The notes under the pieces: generated by a model
Seen by the model: only the letters and a program-made list of their open reading frames with translations
Databases searched by the model: none
Told to the model about the DNA's origin: nothing
Program-made: the position numbers and the translations under genes
Shown: positions 18,222-26,636 of the stretch, piece by piece
Layout of the letters: every line of letters starts with the position of its first letter
Position numbering within the stretch: the stretch's first letter is position 1
DNA from: Discostella pseudostelligera
Lineage: Eukaryota > Bacillariophyta > Thalassiosirophyceae > Thalassiosirales > Thalassiosiraceae
NCBI GenBank assembly: GCA_036940085.1
Contig: JALLBK010000878.1
Coordinates: 1 to 28,733, forward strand
DNA length: 28,733 nucleotides
Direction of reading: 5' to 3'

Positions 18222-20528
18222 CTACTTGTCCTCTTCTTCGAATACATAATCATTCCCACTTCCAAACTTCCAAGCCTCAATCCTTCTCCTCCATATGTAC
18301 CTTTCCCTCGGATCGTTCTTCATCGTGCTCTCGACAATTGGCTCAAGGATGGGTGATACAGCCGTATGCAACGCATGATATGTCGCTATCATACCAACAT
18401 GGCCCAACCACTCCACAAGGGTGGGAATACCCACATGTGCCACAATCTGCGGCATGAACGATGGATCAGCAACGAAGCTCCGTGCGAGACTACCAACGAG
18501 GCCATCGATGCGTACGACGTCTTGGAGGAATGGCATCATTGTTGATTTTACGCCCATGTTGTGCATGACTTCGAAATTGGTTGCTAGGAGACGATTGACA
18601 AACTTTGGATCCACCTTTTGGCCAATGCGCACGCTCATTGCCTTTTGGAACATCCACGCTGCGCTCAAGTTGGGTGCGTAAGCATTGATCATCCCGAGAT
18701 CATCCTTGTGCAACAGATCGTGTTCGAGTGCTTCCACCACTGCCGAAGAAATGCGTCCCAAATGGCGAGTTAATGCTCCAAATCCACCAAAGCTCAATGG
18801 ACTTTGTATACCAGACGCATCGCCCACGGCAAGGAGGCGACTCCATTGCGGTCTCAACGGAGAATCTCTGTACGTCGGGAAGTACGCGAATAGCACACGC
18901 TTCACATCCAAATCATCTTCGACATCGGTAATGGATGGCTGATAGATCGGCAGGAGTTGCCAATAATCATCCATAAGCGTAGATAATGACGGACGACCCT
19001 CCGAGGCATCCATGTACGTGAACATGTACGTCGTCTTGACATCGCTCGTACCCGGTTCCATACCATTACTTCCACCAATTCCGACCGGGAAGGCTTCCCA
19101 AAAGTATTGAAGTCTCGATTCATTAACAAGCTTGCCATTCTCAACATTGCAATTGCTTTGTCTCTTTTCGTTAATAACTTGTATTTCCGTGTTGGTGTAG
19201 ATAATATCCCCAATCAGATTAGTCTCCTTCTCAAACCCACCCGCGCACGTTCCCACCACGGCACACACCCCATCTGGCTTGCGTCCAAAGCGTTGTTGTC
19301 GACTTATTGGTGAGGCATTTCCCATGCAATCTAATACCAATTTTGTGGTGATAATATCGTCATTGCTTTGATTGTCGCCACCGTCTTTATCGTTCTCAAT
19401 GCTGCTCTGCTTATCCAAATAATGCAACTCCAATGCGGCCCCAATCGATTCGGAAATGGCAATTCCTCGCAATGCACAATTCTCAAGTATGGTGCCACCC
19501 ATACTACGAAATCGTGCAGCGACATTCTCAATTAAGACGGATGGAGACACTCCAAGATTGAGTACATTTGGAATGTAACATTCGTAGCCTATTTCGCCAT
19601 TATCAAAGTAGGATCCGTCGAGAGGTGTGACTTTCGTACAGAACGAGAAAGAGCGAGAGTGAAGTGAAGAATGAAAGATGATGGTCAGATGAATCGTCAG
19701 TTTGCAATGCATACATAGTTCTATTCTGAAATACAGTGTGTACTCACCCTCTTGATTCTTAAATCCAGCCCTACATCCTGGAAATTCCGTGGTAATTGCC
19801 ACCTCCAAATCTTGTTCCGTCAACACACCCAGTTCTGCCAACTCCTCTAACTCCTTTCGACTAATATTCCATTCCTGGTCACGTCCACGTAATTTGGCCG
19901 ACTCAATTACAGATAGACGCAGTGATGGATTTTTGGCAAGTAAGGCAGTAGCGATGAAAATACCAAGTGTCCCACCACAGATGGTAATATCGTAGTCTAA
20001 CTTCGTCGAACTGTCATTAGTATCGACGAGGAGAGTATTGCGTAGTTTCTCCCAACATTTGGGATTGCCACGTGCACCATCATCAGTGATGAACAATGGC
20101 ATTGATGATGATGTCATTGACGATGGAGATTGTGTTGTTGATGATGATGATGATGATTTGAGACGAGCCCAATTGGCCTCGGTGCGTTGAAAGGCTTCCC
20201 ATGTGGACGCGCTCCCTGCTCCTGCTCCTCCAGCTCCCGATGATGATGCAGATGATGCCCGCTCCATGATTCGCTGTGTTAGCGACTTGACATTGGCATC
20301 ATCATCTACGTCAGTAGCAGCAGCACTGTCATCTTCACTGGTGACAACTGCCGCATGGAGGATCCGACCATTCCATCGAATGGTGGACGACGACGATGAC
20401 GACGACGTGATACGACGACCGCCACTAATAATGAAACTCGAGAAGGCGTCACAGCCGCCACAGACGCGACCGCCGCCGGCGACAGTGGAGATTAGCGCGA
20501 TAACAGCGGTGATAGAAGGGACTTTCAT
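18222..20528 (-). CDS. Plastid lycopene-cyclase-like FAD-dependent oxidoreductase
   Basis: Two exons, 20528-19748 and 19630-18222, with a 117-nt phase-1 intron (GTGAGT donor, GAAAG acceptor). The intron is a multiple of three without stops, so the frame stays open unspliced. The spliced product is 729 aa. A signal peptide (about residues 1-28, ending GGCDA) followed by FSSF suggests plastid targeting, and a Ser/Ala-rich transit region follows. The dinucleotide fold is DYDITICGGTLGIFIATALL. Flavoprotein motifs further on are KLVLDCMGNASPISRQQR and LLAVGDASGIQSPLSFGGFG, the latter typical of the C-terminal FAD contact in the lycopene-cyclase/geranylgeranyl-reductase group. Plants have a related non-cyclase plastid family, so the substrate is open. 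A carotenoid or isoprenoid role is possible. Confidence 0.82.
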   Translation of the reverse strand: MKVPSITAVIALISTVAGGGRVCGGCDAFSSFIISGGRRITSSSSSSSTIRWNGRILHAAVVTSEDDSAAATDVDDDANVKSLTQRIMERASSASSSGAGGAGAGSASTWEAFQRTEANWARLKSSSSSSTTQSPSSMTSSSMPLFITDDGARGNPKCWEKLRNTLLVDTNDSSTKLDYDITICGGTLGIFIATALLAKNPSLRLSVIESAKLRGRDQEWNISRKELEELAELGVLTEQDLEVAITTEFPGCRAGFKNQEGEYTLYFRIELCMHCKLTIHLTIIFHSSLHSRSFSFCTKVTPLDGSYFDNGEIGYECYIPNVLNLGVSPSVLIENVAARFRSMGGTILENCALRGIAISESIGAALELHYLDKQSSIENDKDGGDNQSNDDIITTKLVLDCMGNASPISRQQRFGRKPDGVCAVVGTCAGGFEKETNLIGDIIYTNTEIQVINEKRQSNCNVENGKLVNESRLQYFWEAFPVGIGGSNGMEPGTSDVKTTYMFTYMDASEGRPSLSTLMDDYWQLLPIYQPSITDVEDDLDVKRVLFAYFPTYRDSPLRPQWSRLLAVGDASGIQSPLSFGGFGALTRHLGRISSAVVEALEHDLLHKDDLGMINAYAPNLSAAWMFQKAMSVRIGQKVDPKFVNRLLATNFEVMHNMGVKSTMMPFLQDVVRIDGLVGSLARSFVADPSFMPQIVAHVGIPTLVEWLGHVGMIATYHALHTAVSPILEPIVESTMKNDPRERYIWRRRIEAWKFGSGNDYVFEEEDK

Positions 20529-21074
20529 GGTGGCAGTTCAAGCCTAATGATAATGAACATGGTTAGTAGTGGTAGATACTCCTAGTAGATAGCAGATCAT
20601 GATGAGTCATCCAAACAAAGACAAAGAAGTGCAGCAGTGCAGCAGCAAGCAAAAGCGAAGTGCACACGTCCACCTCCGCTTCCCGCCAAATTTTGATGCA
20701 CCTTGATTTGGCGGGAAATCAGCTCGGGCTTTCCCGCCAAAACACTGCCACGTGGAAATGTCTCTTTGTCGCTGTCGAGTCGTCTGATCTTCTTCTGCTT
20801 CTGCAAGAGGTTCCTACACGATACCTTTCAATCGAAGTCAATGTTATTGTCATTGCAGGTGGCTGGATAGTGGCATGGAAGAGAAGGACGTGAAGCTTCC
20901 GTAGTAGTGAATAAATATTGTTTGGATAGGTGGATGTCGACCACATGGCAAATAATGATGTGTAAGTGTAAGTAGGGCAGACAAAATCTAAAATCTCCAA
21001 CTACAACTGAAACTGTCACTGTCAATGTGGTGGCGCCGCGTCAAAGAATTATCAATTATTATTGGTTCCATCAA
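20529..21074. promoter_or_regulatory. Divergent promoter with three E2F-type sites
   Basis: TTCCCGCCAAA (20680-20690), TTTGGCGGGAAA (20707-20718) and TTTCCCGCCAAAA (20730-20742) sit within 63 bp in mixed orientation. Each is a full palindrome-like E2F consensus. They lie about 150 bp upstream of the flavoprotein start (-) and about 330 bp upstream of the first ATG of the eIF4E-motif gene (+). No gene was seen in the region. Confidence 0.6.
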
Positions 21075-22169
21075 ATGCTCTGCGTCGGCATGAAGCAATT
21101 ATTACGTATCATTGATGGTACTCAATACCATTATTATCCAATATCGAAAAAAGGGCACGTGACGTTTTCGTGCTGTATGATGAGATTGGATGATAAAATT
21201 TGGATTAATAGAGGCCAATATAAAAGTCTACGGAAGGAAAATAAGATCGGCATACTCCCTCGTTGCAGAGGTAGAATGAAACTTATTCGGCGAAAATTCG
21301 GTGGAATGGAATTGGCGACACTTTGTAATCATGATTGCGATGGTGTTTATCCCTCGATGACGAAGATTTCTAGGGTAACCGGAATCAATATCAGTCGCGA
21401 CGATGCCTTTTCGATGACAGGTGGTGACAACGACGACGCGCCGACAACGACGCCGAATGACGACGCCACTTCGAAGACAGTTGCTGATGGAGACGATGCC
21501 TTTTCGACTGTGACGACCAATGCCGCCGATATTATCACTACGCCAGAAGAGATAAAGGATATTGACGAGGCGCCACAAACACAAACTGGAAGTGAAAGTC
21601 ATGGCGAGCATAGCAGCAACCACCAGCTCGGTTATGATTCATCCTCGTCGTCTGCCGATGCTGTTGGTGGAGATGGAAAGCTTGTGATACGCTACACGCG
21701 CGATAGGCTACTTTCATTGCGGGGAGTGGCTACTACGAACAATAGCGGTCCACCGGATTGTTTGAAAATGTTGGTGGGGGATGAGGAGGCTAGTGTTATT
21801 TTATCGAAGATGAGCCAGGATCCTGGTAAGACATTATTTGTTTTGTTTCAAATGGTGACTTGAAAAATACTTGCTGCATACTTCTTCGTCCCATACTATT
21901 TCTTATCTCGATTCTGTGTTGCTGACCCCTCACTAAATGTAGTCTGTTGGGATTCCTTTGATGCCGATGCGATATGGGCCATGGAGGTTGGGGCCGAAGG
22001 AGGAGGACAACGAATTGTAGTTGGTGGAGTAGGTGGTGGGGAACGTCGTCCCACCACGGAACGAATGATGGGGCCCAAAGGATTGAGTAGTGGTGGCAGT
22101 CTAGGTGATTCGTTTAGATTCGCTTGCTTGGTGGCGGTAGGAAAGCTTCACCTAGACCTTAACATTTAA
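21075..22169 (+). CDS. eIF4E-binding-motif protein (4E-T/4E-BP-like), two exons
   Basis: Exon 1 ends at 21825 and exon 2 is 21943-22169. The 117-nt intron has a GTAAGA donor and AATGTAG acceptor, and the splice joins SQDP to VCWDSFDADAIWAMEVG. KLVIRYTRDRLLSLRG contains YTRDRLL (21693-21713), a perfect eIF4E-binding motif Y-x4-L-hydrophobic in the basic context seen in 4E-T and eIF4G. The region before it is Asp/Thr-rich with three DDA(F/T)S-type repeats, and the region after it is Gly-rich. The start is uncertain: 21075 is the first ATG, but the first ~90 codons do not look coding, and 21306 or 21357 is more plausible. A regulator of cap-dependent translation is the inference. It ends 21 bp from the LysM segment of the convergent gene. 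Confidence 0.6.
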
Positions 22170-22189
22170 CATTTATCATTAGAGGCTAC

Positions 22190-22408
22190 TTACATTGGAA
22201 GGACGATGGGTGAATTTAATTCAAAGCCCGAGCTCTTCGAAATGTTGCCATAGTTCTTCCGCCTCTTATTATCACGAATAATCTGTTCAACATCGACTTG
22301 AAATCGTTTTGCAATTTTGCTTGGGGTATCGTTGAGTGCAGTAAAATACACACGTCGTTTCTTCTCTGGCTGCTCTCTGCAATTACCTGGCTGAATGCTT
22401 TGGAACAT
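22190..22408 (-). pseudogene. LysM-like C-terminal segment, frameshifted from the Z1-like ATPase gene
   Basis: In the frame shifted by one from the upstream acidic tail, a segment reads KKRRVYFTALNDTPSKIAKR, then FQVDVEQIIRDNKRRKNYG and ELNSPIVLP. This is the LysM pattern (Y-x-A-x-x-D-T-P-x-x-I-A-x-x-F-x-V-D-V-x-x-I-x-x-N ... L-x-x-P-I-x-L-P). LysM modules appended to chromatin and DNA-modification proteins are, from memory, common in stramenopiles. The upstream frame stops at 22385-22383 (AGG TAA), inside the overlap. Removing the 10 nt GTAATTGCAG there would restore the frame, but that is too short for an intron, so an indel is more likely. A similar VDVQQIVRSYGKM at about 22800-22840 may be a decayed first LysM. 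Confidence 0.6.
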
Positions 22409-23336
22409 CTTCCACGTTTGTTAAATGCTCCTCGTCAATGTCATGGTCTCTGCATTTTTTCTTCCGAGTGATAACCTTCCTGGACGAGCGCAAAGCTTTT
22501 CTGGACGGAGGTGTTTTGATTCCATTCCATTGGACATCCTCCACGTTTGTCAAGTGCTCACTCTTAATTGCCATGTGGTCTCTGCGTTTTTGCATCGGAG
22601 TGATAACTTTCCTGGATGAGCGCACAGCTTTTCTGGGCGAAGGTGTTGTGATTTTATTGTTGCTCTCGAAGCTCATGGTAATGGACAAAACACTGCTGTC
22701 ATCACTCGACTCTAGAATTGGGATAGGAGACTCTTTTGATCCGTTTAATTGGATTTCGTCATTGTTGAAGTTCATTCGACTTATAATCGGCGAGTTGCGT
22801 GAACGAGTTGTCATTTTGCCATAGCTGCGAACGATCTGTTGGACATCGACTTTTGCCCGCGTAGCAAATCCTACTGTATCAGATCCGCATGTGACATTAT
22901 TCACGTCTGTCAACGGCCCACTCTTCACTTTTGAGCGATCTCTACAAACGAATGGGCTGACAACCTTCTTGGACAAATGTTTACTCTCATTGATGCGACC
23001 TCTGGCTGTAGAACCAGGTAAAGACTCCCGTACCTTCGACCCAAGAGTTGAGTTTTCTTCGCTCAACTGAGCACTTGATCCATCCCTATTTTCCAATCCG
23101 GAAGAATCTGAATCGTAGTCATCTTCATCATCAGAATCATCGTTATCTTCATCATCAGGTGGTAAATATCCCAACTCAGGATTAATAAATGGTGCTAATC
23201 GACCAAGCGACGGAACAGTGTACCATATTTTTTTCTCTTTGTTCAATTTTTCCTTCGAAATCAAAGATTTGTCACAGAATTTTTGTAGGAGACCGTCCCG
23301 CACTTGTTTGAGCATCTCGTAATCTTCAGCATCATC
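22383..23336 (-). pseudogene. Acidic/repetitive tail of the Z1-like gene, downstream of an in-frame stop
   Basis: This frame continues directly after the TAA at 23339-23337 for 317 codons without another stop. It begins DDAEDYEMLKQVRDGLLQKF and WYTVPSLGRLAPFINPELGY, then a Ser/Asp/Glu-rich acidic block (PPDDEDNDDSDDEDDYDSDS). It ends with two tandem ~43-residue repeats built on RKAVRSSRKVITP...HLTNVEDV (DNA 22411-22655). The composition is plainly coding and fits a nuclear linker between the helicase core and the LysM segment. The stop is one base from a Glu, Gln or Lys codon in a D/E-rich run, so a nonsense mutation or base error is likely. Stop readthrough is the less likely alternative. 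Confidence 0.6.
22411..22655. repeat. Imperfect tandem repeat, two copies of about 130 bp
   Basis: Copies start at 22411 and 22540 (both TCCACGTTTG on the + strand). They carry GTGATAACCTTCCTGGA and GTGATAACTTTCCTGGA 132 bp apart; the difference is one codon. The repeat is coding, on the minus strand, in the tail of the Z1-like gene. Confidence 0.85.
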
Positions 23337-25857
23337 TTAATCATCATCGATGTCCTCATTGCAAACTAGCGCATGCCTTTTTAGAAGTCTAGCAAATGAT
23401 CTCAACAGTCTCTGTGCATCACTATCTTCCCAGAACATCTCTTTCATTTCTCTCTCGTCAGGAGTCAATTCATGTCTTTTGTCGCAAAATTGAACGACTT
23501 TGAACCGTTCCCTACCGCCTAATGTTTGTACACAGATATTCGATACACGCAGTGAGTGACGATTGACCAACCAATTCGAAAAGTCACATAAGGAAAATAC
23601 CTTTTATTCGTCCGAGTTCTCGAAAAGTATGCCGGAGCCAATTTGCACTATCTGGGAGCTTCTCGTTCGCTCCTATCATTGCCTGAGCAAAGGTATCACC
23701 CTGTTGCATTCGGTGAGCGACTTGATTGACGTAGTTTTGGATTTTGACGCACATGGTAAGGTCGTTACTTGTCATCAAAACAGTAACTTTGTCGAATCCA
23801 TTCTCATTGAGAACACTTCTTCCATTGAAAGTGGCCCTCCCAAGTGTCTGGACAACATTTGACGCGTTGTGACCGCGCCCCAGAGCTAATACCATATGCC
23901 TTGATTTGGAAGCAAATAGTAATAGGTAAGTGAGGAGTTGTCTATTGTCACGGTGAATTCAAACCGAAAGACTTACGTCGGCACTCTTTTCGAACTCCGA
24001 AATGAAACGCCTCGACGCATTTTTGTGTATCCGAATATGATGACAGGCATGCTCAAACCAAATGCCTCATCGATATACTCCAGAGTGTGCGTGATCAACG
24101 ACTTGCGCCATGATTCATGTTCCCATTTTTCGCTAGGAAATTTCACTGAGATGCCTCTTCCGCTGATTGTCAAAACAGTAACTTTGATGCCTTTAAGTTC
24201 GTAGTGTTTCTGCACCGATGCTGCTTTGTCTTTTATGTTTCCTTGTACATAAACACGAGGGCATGAGCAATCCAAAATCAGAACTCCTTTACGGCTATTC
24301 AAGTCTGATAAGCCGTCATCATACAGCGCAATGAGTTTGTCATTGGCATATCCAACATTCACACAATCAGATGAATAAACACTGCGATTGTTGAGTTCAT
24401 TTTGTTCTAAAAACACTTCTTTGCCCTCAACTTTCAAAGGCACAATATCTTCGAGTCCAATGTATTCATCCTGTGGGTTCAAATTGAAGAATTCAATGTC
24501 ATCTTCGTGATGGCCGTGCCAAACGAGATCAAGCATGAATGGGACTGGAGTCGCTGAAATCATCACAGTCTGAGAGTAGATTGATAATAATATTGGTATG
24601 AGGAACAATGGCATGGATTCAATCAATTGCTACCAATATTGCACACGTGGTAACTTGCCATGGATGGATTCAAGGCTTGTAATTTTGTCAATGCTCGCTC
24701 GAATACCTGATGTCTATCGGTAGTACGAAAAAAATCATCCGCTTCATCCACAATGAGTATGAACTTTCCTCCGGGGATTTGGTCCCTGTAACGTTCGATC
24801 GCTAGTGGTCGACATAATGAGCAGAATGAATTCCAGATAGGCTTAGTGCAAGGTCACAACGCAAAATAGAGCAGCGAGAGAAAGACAACATTTCCCTAGG
24901 CAAGCTTTGTTCACTTGTGCTTTGGTGTCTGCTAAAATCAAAGTTCCGCCGTGTGAACTGCCCTTCAAAGCCTCATTTATTCTTTTGTTTTTCTCCTTGA
25001 TGCCCCCGTCGCCGTCCAATTTGCTCGATGCTGATGTTGGTCCGAGAGGCGGAGCAAAATTAAACAAAGTGTTGGTCATTGGTCGAGGATACTCGAGGAT
25101 GCACGATATGATTGTTTCAGAATGACTTACCGACGATAATGTGTTCTTTCTTAACCAAAGTCCCAGCAGATAAATCAACTAGTTTGGCATGCAGGTCGAT
25201 ACTTTCGCCCACCCCGTTCGTCAGGATAATCAATGGAATTCGTAACAGTCCACATAAGCTTTGAATGACACCCTTCACGGCCGACTTCCCCGCCTGAGTT
25301 CTCCCCGCTACTATGAAAAGCTTCTCCATTTCGAGAGCTCCTGATTCGTTACCAACCAATGAATGGAAATGACGGATCGTCTTGTCGAGGAAGGAGTGAT
25401 AATCGAAGTTACCAACGGCACTTCGCAGATGGTTGGATTCCATGATTATGTCTTTGCATTTATCGATCATTGACATAAGATCTTCTTCTTCCATATCTCG
25501 GTAGAGACATTCATCCCCTTTGAGATTGGATTTTCCCAGTGCAGTCTTGATATAATCATCCACAAAATCAGCAGATAATCGTATGTCGTTGTATACCTTC
25601 TCACTGAACATTTCAATTATGTTGGCATCAGGATTCTTTTCTCTCCATTCAATAACCACTAACAGCTTCTCCCTGGCCAAATTCAAATCCTTCTCGGCGA
25701 GCACTGATTTCATGTCACGGAAGAACTTTTCTGTCTTGATTCCCTCCTTGGCTGCCATTAAACTTTCGGCAGTGCATATGCCAAACTCTTCCGTCTCCTT
25801 TCGAAATAAGCGCGGAAGGAGCAGCTCATCACAGATGTGACGGATGTCTTCGTCCAT
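23337..25857 (-). CDS. Superfamily-2 helicase-like ATPase, Z1-type (core up to the in-frame TAA)
   Basis: Six exons: 25857-25131, 25030-24890, 24801-24659, 24569-23977, 23899-23601, 23518-23337; 694 aa to the TAA. Introns are 77-100 nt. The third (24658-24570) is GC-AG (GCAAGT...CTCAG) and the second has a weak GTTGTC donor. Motifs in order: Walker A AGRTQAGKS (184-192), LIVDEADDFFRT (306-317), motif III MISATPVPF (SAT at 342-344), the GYTKMRRGVSFRS arginine region and motif VI QTLGRATFNGR (552-562). The GR-x-Q-x-GK-S/T Walker A and the late RG-x-S/T-x-x then QxxGR layout resemble Z1-type helicases, which in prokaryotes neighbour DNA methylases and MORC-like ATPases. The N-terminal ~170 residues are an unrecognised helical region. 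It is divergent from a DNA methyltransferase remnant, and the tail beyond the TAA is broken. Confidence 0.75.
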
Positions 25858-26636
25858 GATGATGAAGGCCGTCGCGCGTCGCAGCGTGGGTATTAAATGA
25901 AAGTCCTATCGATGCTGGGATGGTAGTACGTTATGGCGACATGCCACCGACGACAAGATCATCCGTCAACGTAGATAGTTGTCACTGCTGAAAACTGTAA
26001 GATCGCTTCTCCGGAGGCAGCGCAAGCGTTTGCTGCGACATCCTCGCCATGTTTGGAGTGCGTGCGGATGAGATGATGGCGACGAGGGCCTTCAACATCG
26101 CCCTCCTCCGTCATTGGATGCCACACTCCAAGAAAGAGAGGGATGTGATCGTGTAGGGATGGCCGATGTCATTGGTTTGTCATTGGCATTGGATGAGAAG
26201 TGGAAATTAATGATGTGGATGTGCATGTGCACCATGATGGTCTTGTTGGCAGCAAGAGAAAAATGAGAAGCGAGAGCAAAGATTTTTGGCGGGAGACCAA
26301 AAAATGAACATGTACGTAGGAGCTCGTAGGAGTACTTACGTACGTGTTCGCGCGCGGTGGCAAAATTTTGGCGGGAAGCAATAAGTGAATTTGGCGGGAA
26401 CAAGGTGGTGAACTTTGGCGGGAAGTAACCCCCGCCGTCGCCCGCCAGTATCTATTACTATTACTGTACTTTCACCATCAGTGATCGCATGATGCGGGCG
26501 GCAATGGTAATACATTGAGTCGAGAGTTGATTAAGGTCTATTGAGATACAGATGCTCGTACTTTGGAATACAGTGATGCCTTCTCCGCCAACGAACAATA
26601 AATTTCCTTAGCAAATAATAGCAACCTTTTTGCACA
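25858..26636. promoter_or_regulatory. Shared promoter of the ATPase and methyltransferase genes with four E2F-type sites
   Basis: TTTTTGGCGGGAG (26283-26295), TTTTGGCGGGAA (26366-26377), TTTGGCGGGAA (26390-26400) and TTTGGCGGGAA (26414-26424) are all in the same orientation within 142 bp. CCCGCCGTCGCCCGCC follows at about 26430-26445. This is the densest cluster in the window. E2F control would place both genes at G1/S, which suits DNA methylation factors. No open frame here looks coding. Confidence 0.6.

Noticed and set aside
22383..22392. A 10-nt spliceosomal intron GTAATTGCAG restoring the frame
   Set aside because: Far below any known functional intron size and with no branch site. An indel is the simpler explanation.
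25031..25130. Short 39-nt intron ending at CTCGAG in the Z1-like gene, keeping the downstream frame from about 25090
   Set aside because: The phase does not match exon 1. The 100-nt intron ending at 25031 gives the correct phase and a natural join (HIIV to A-SSKLDGDGG).
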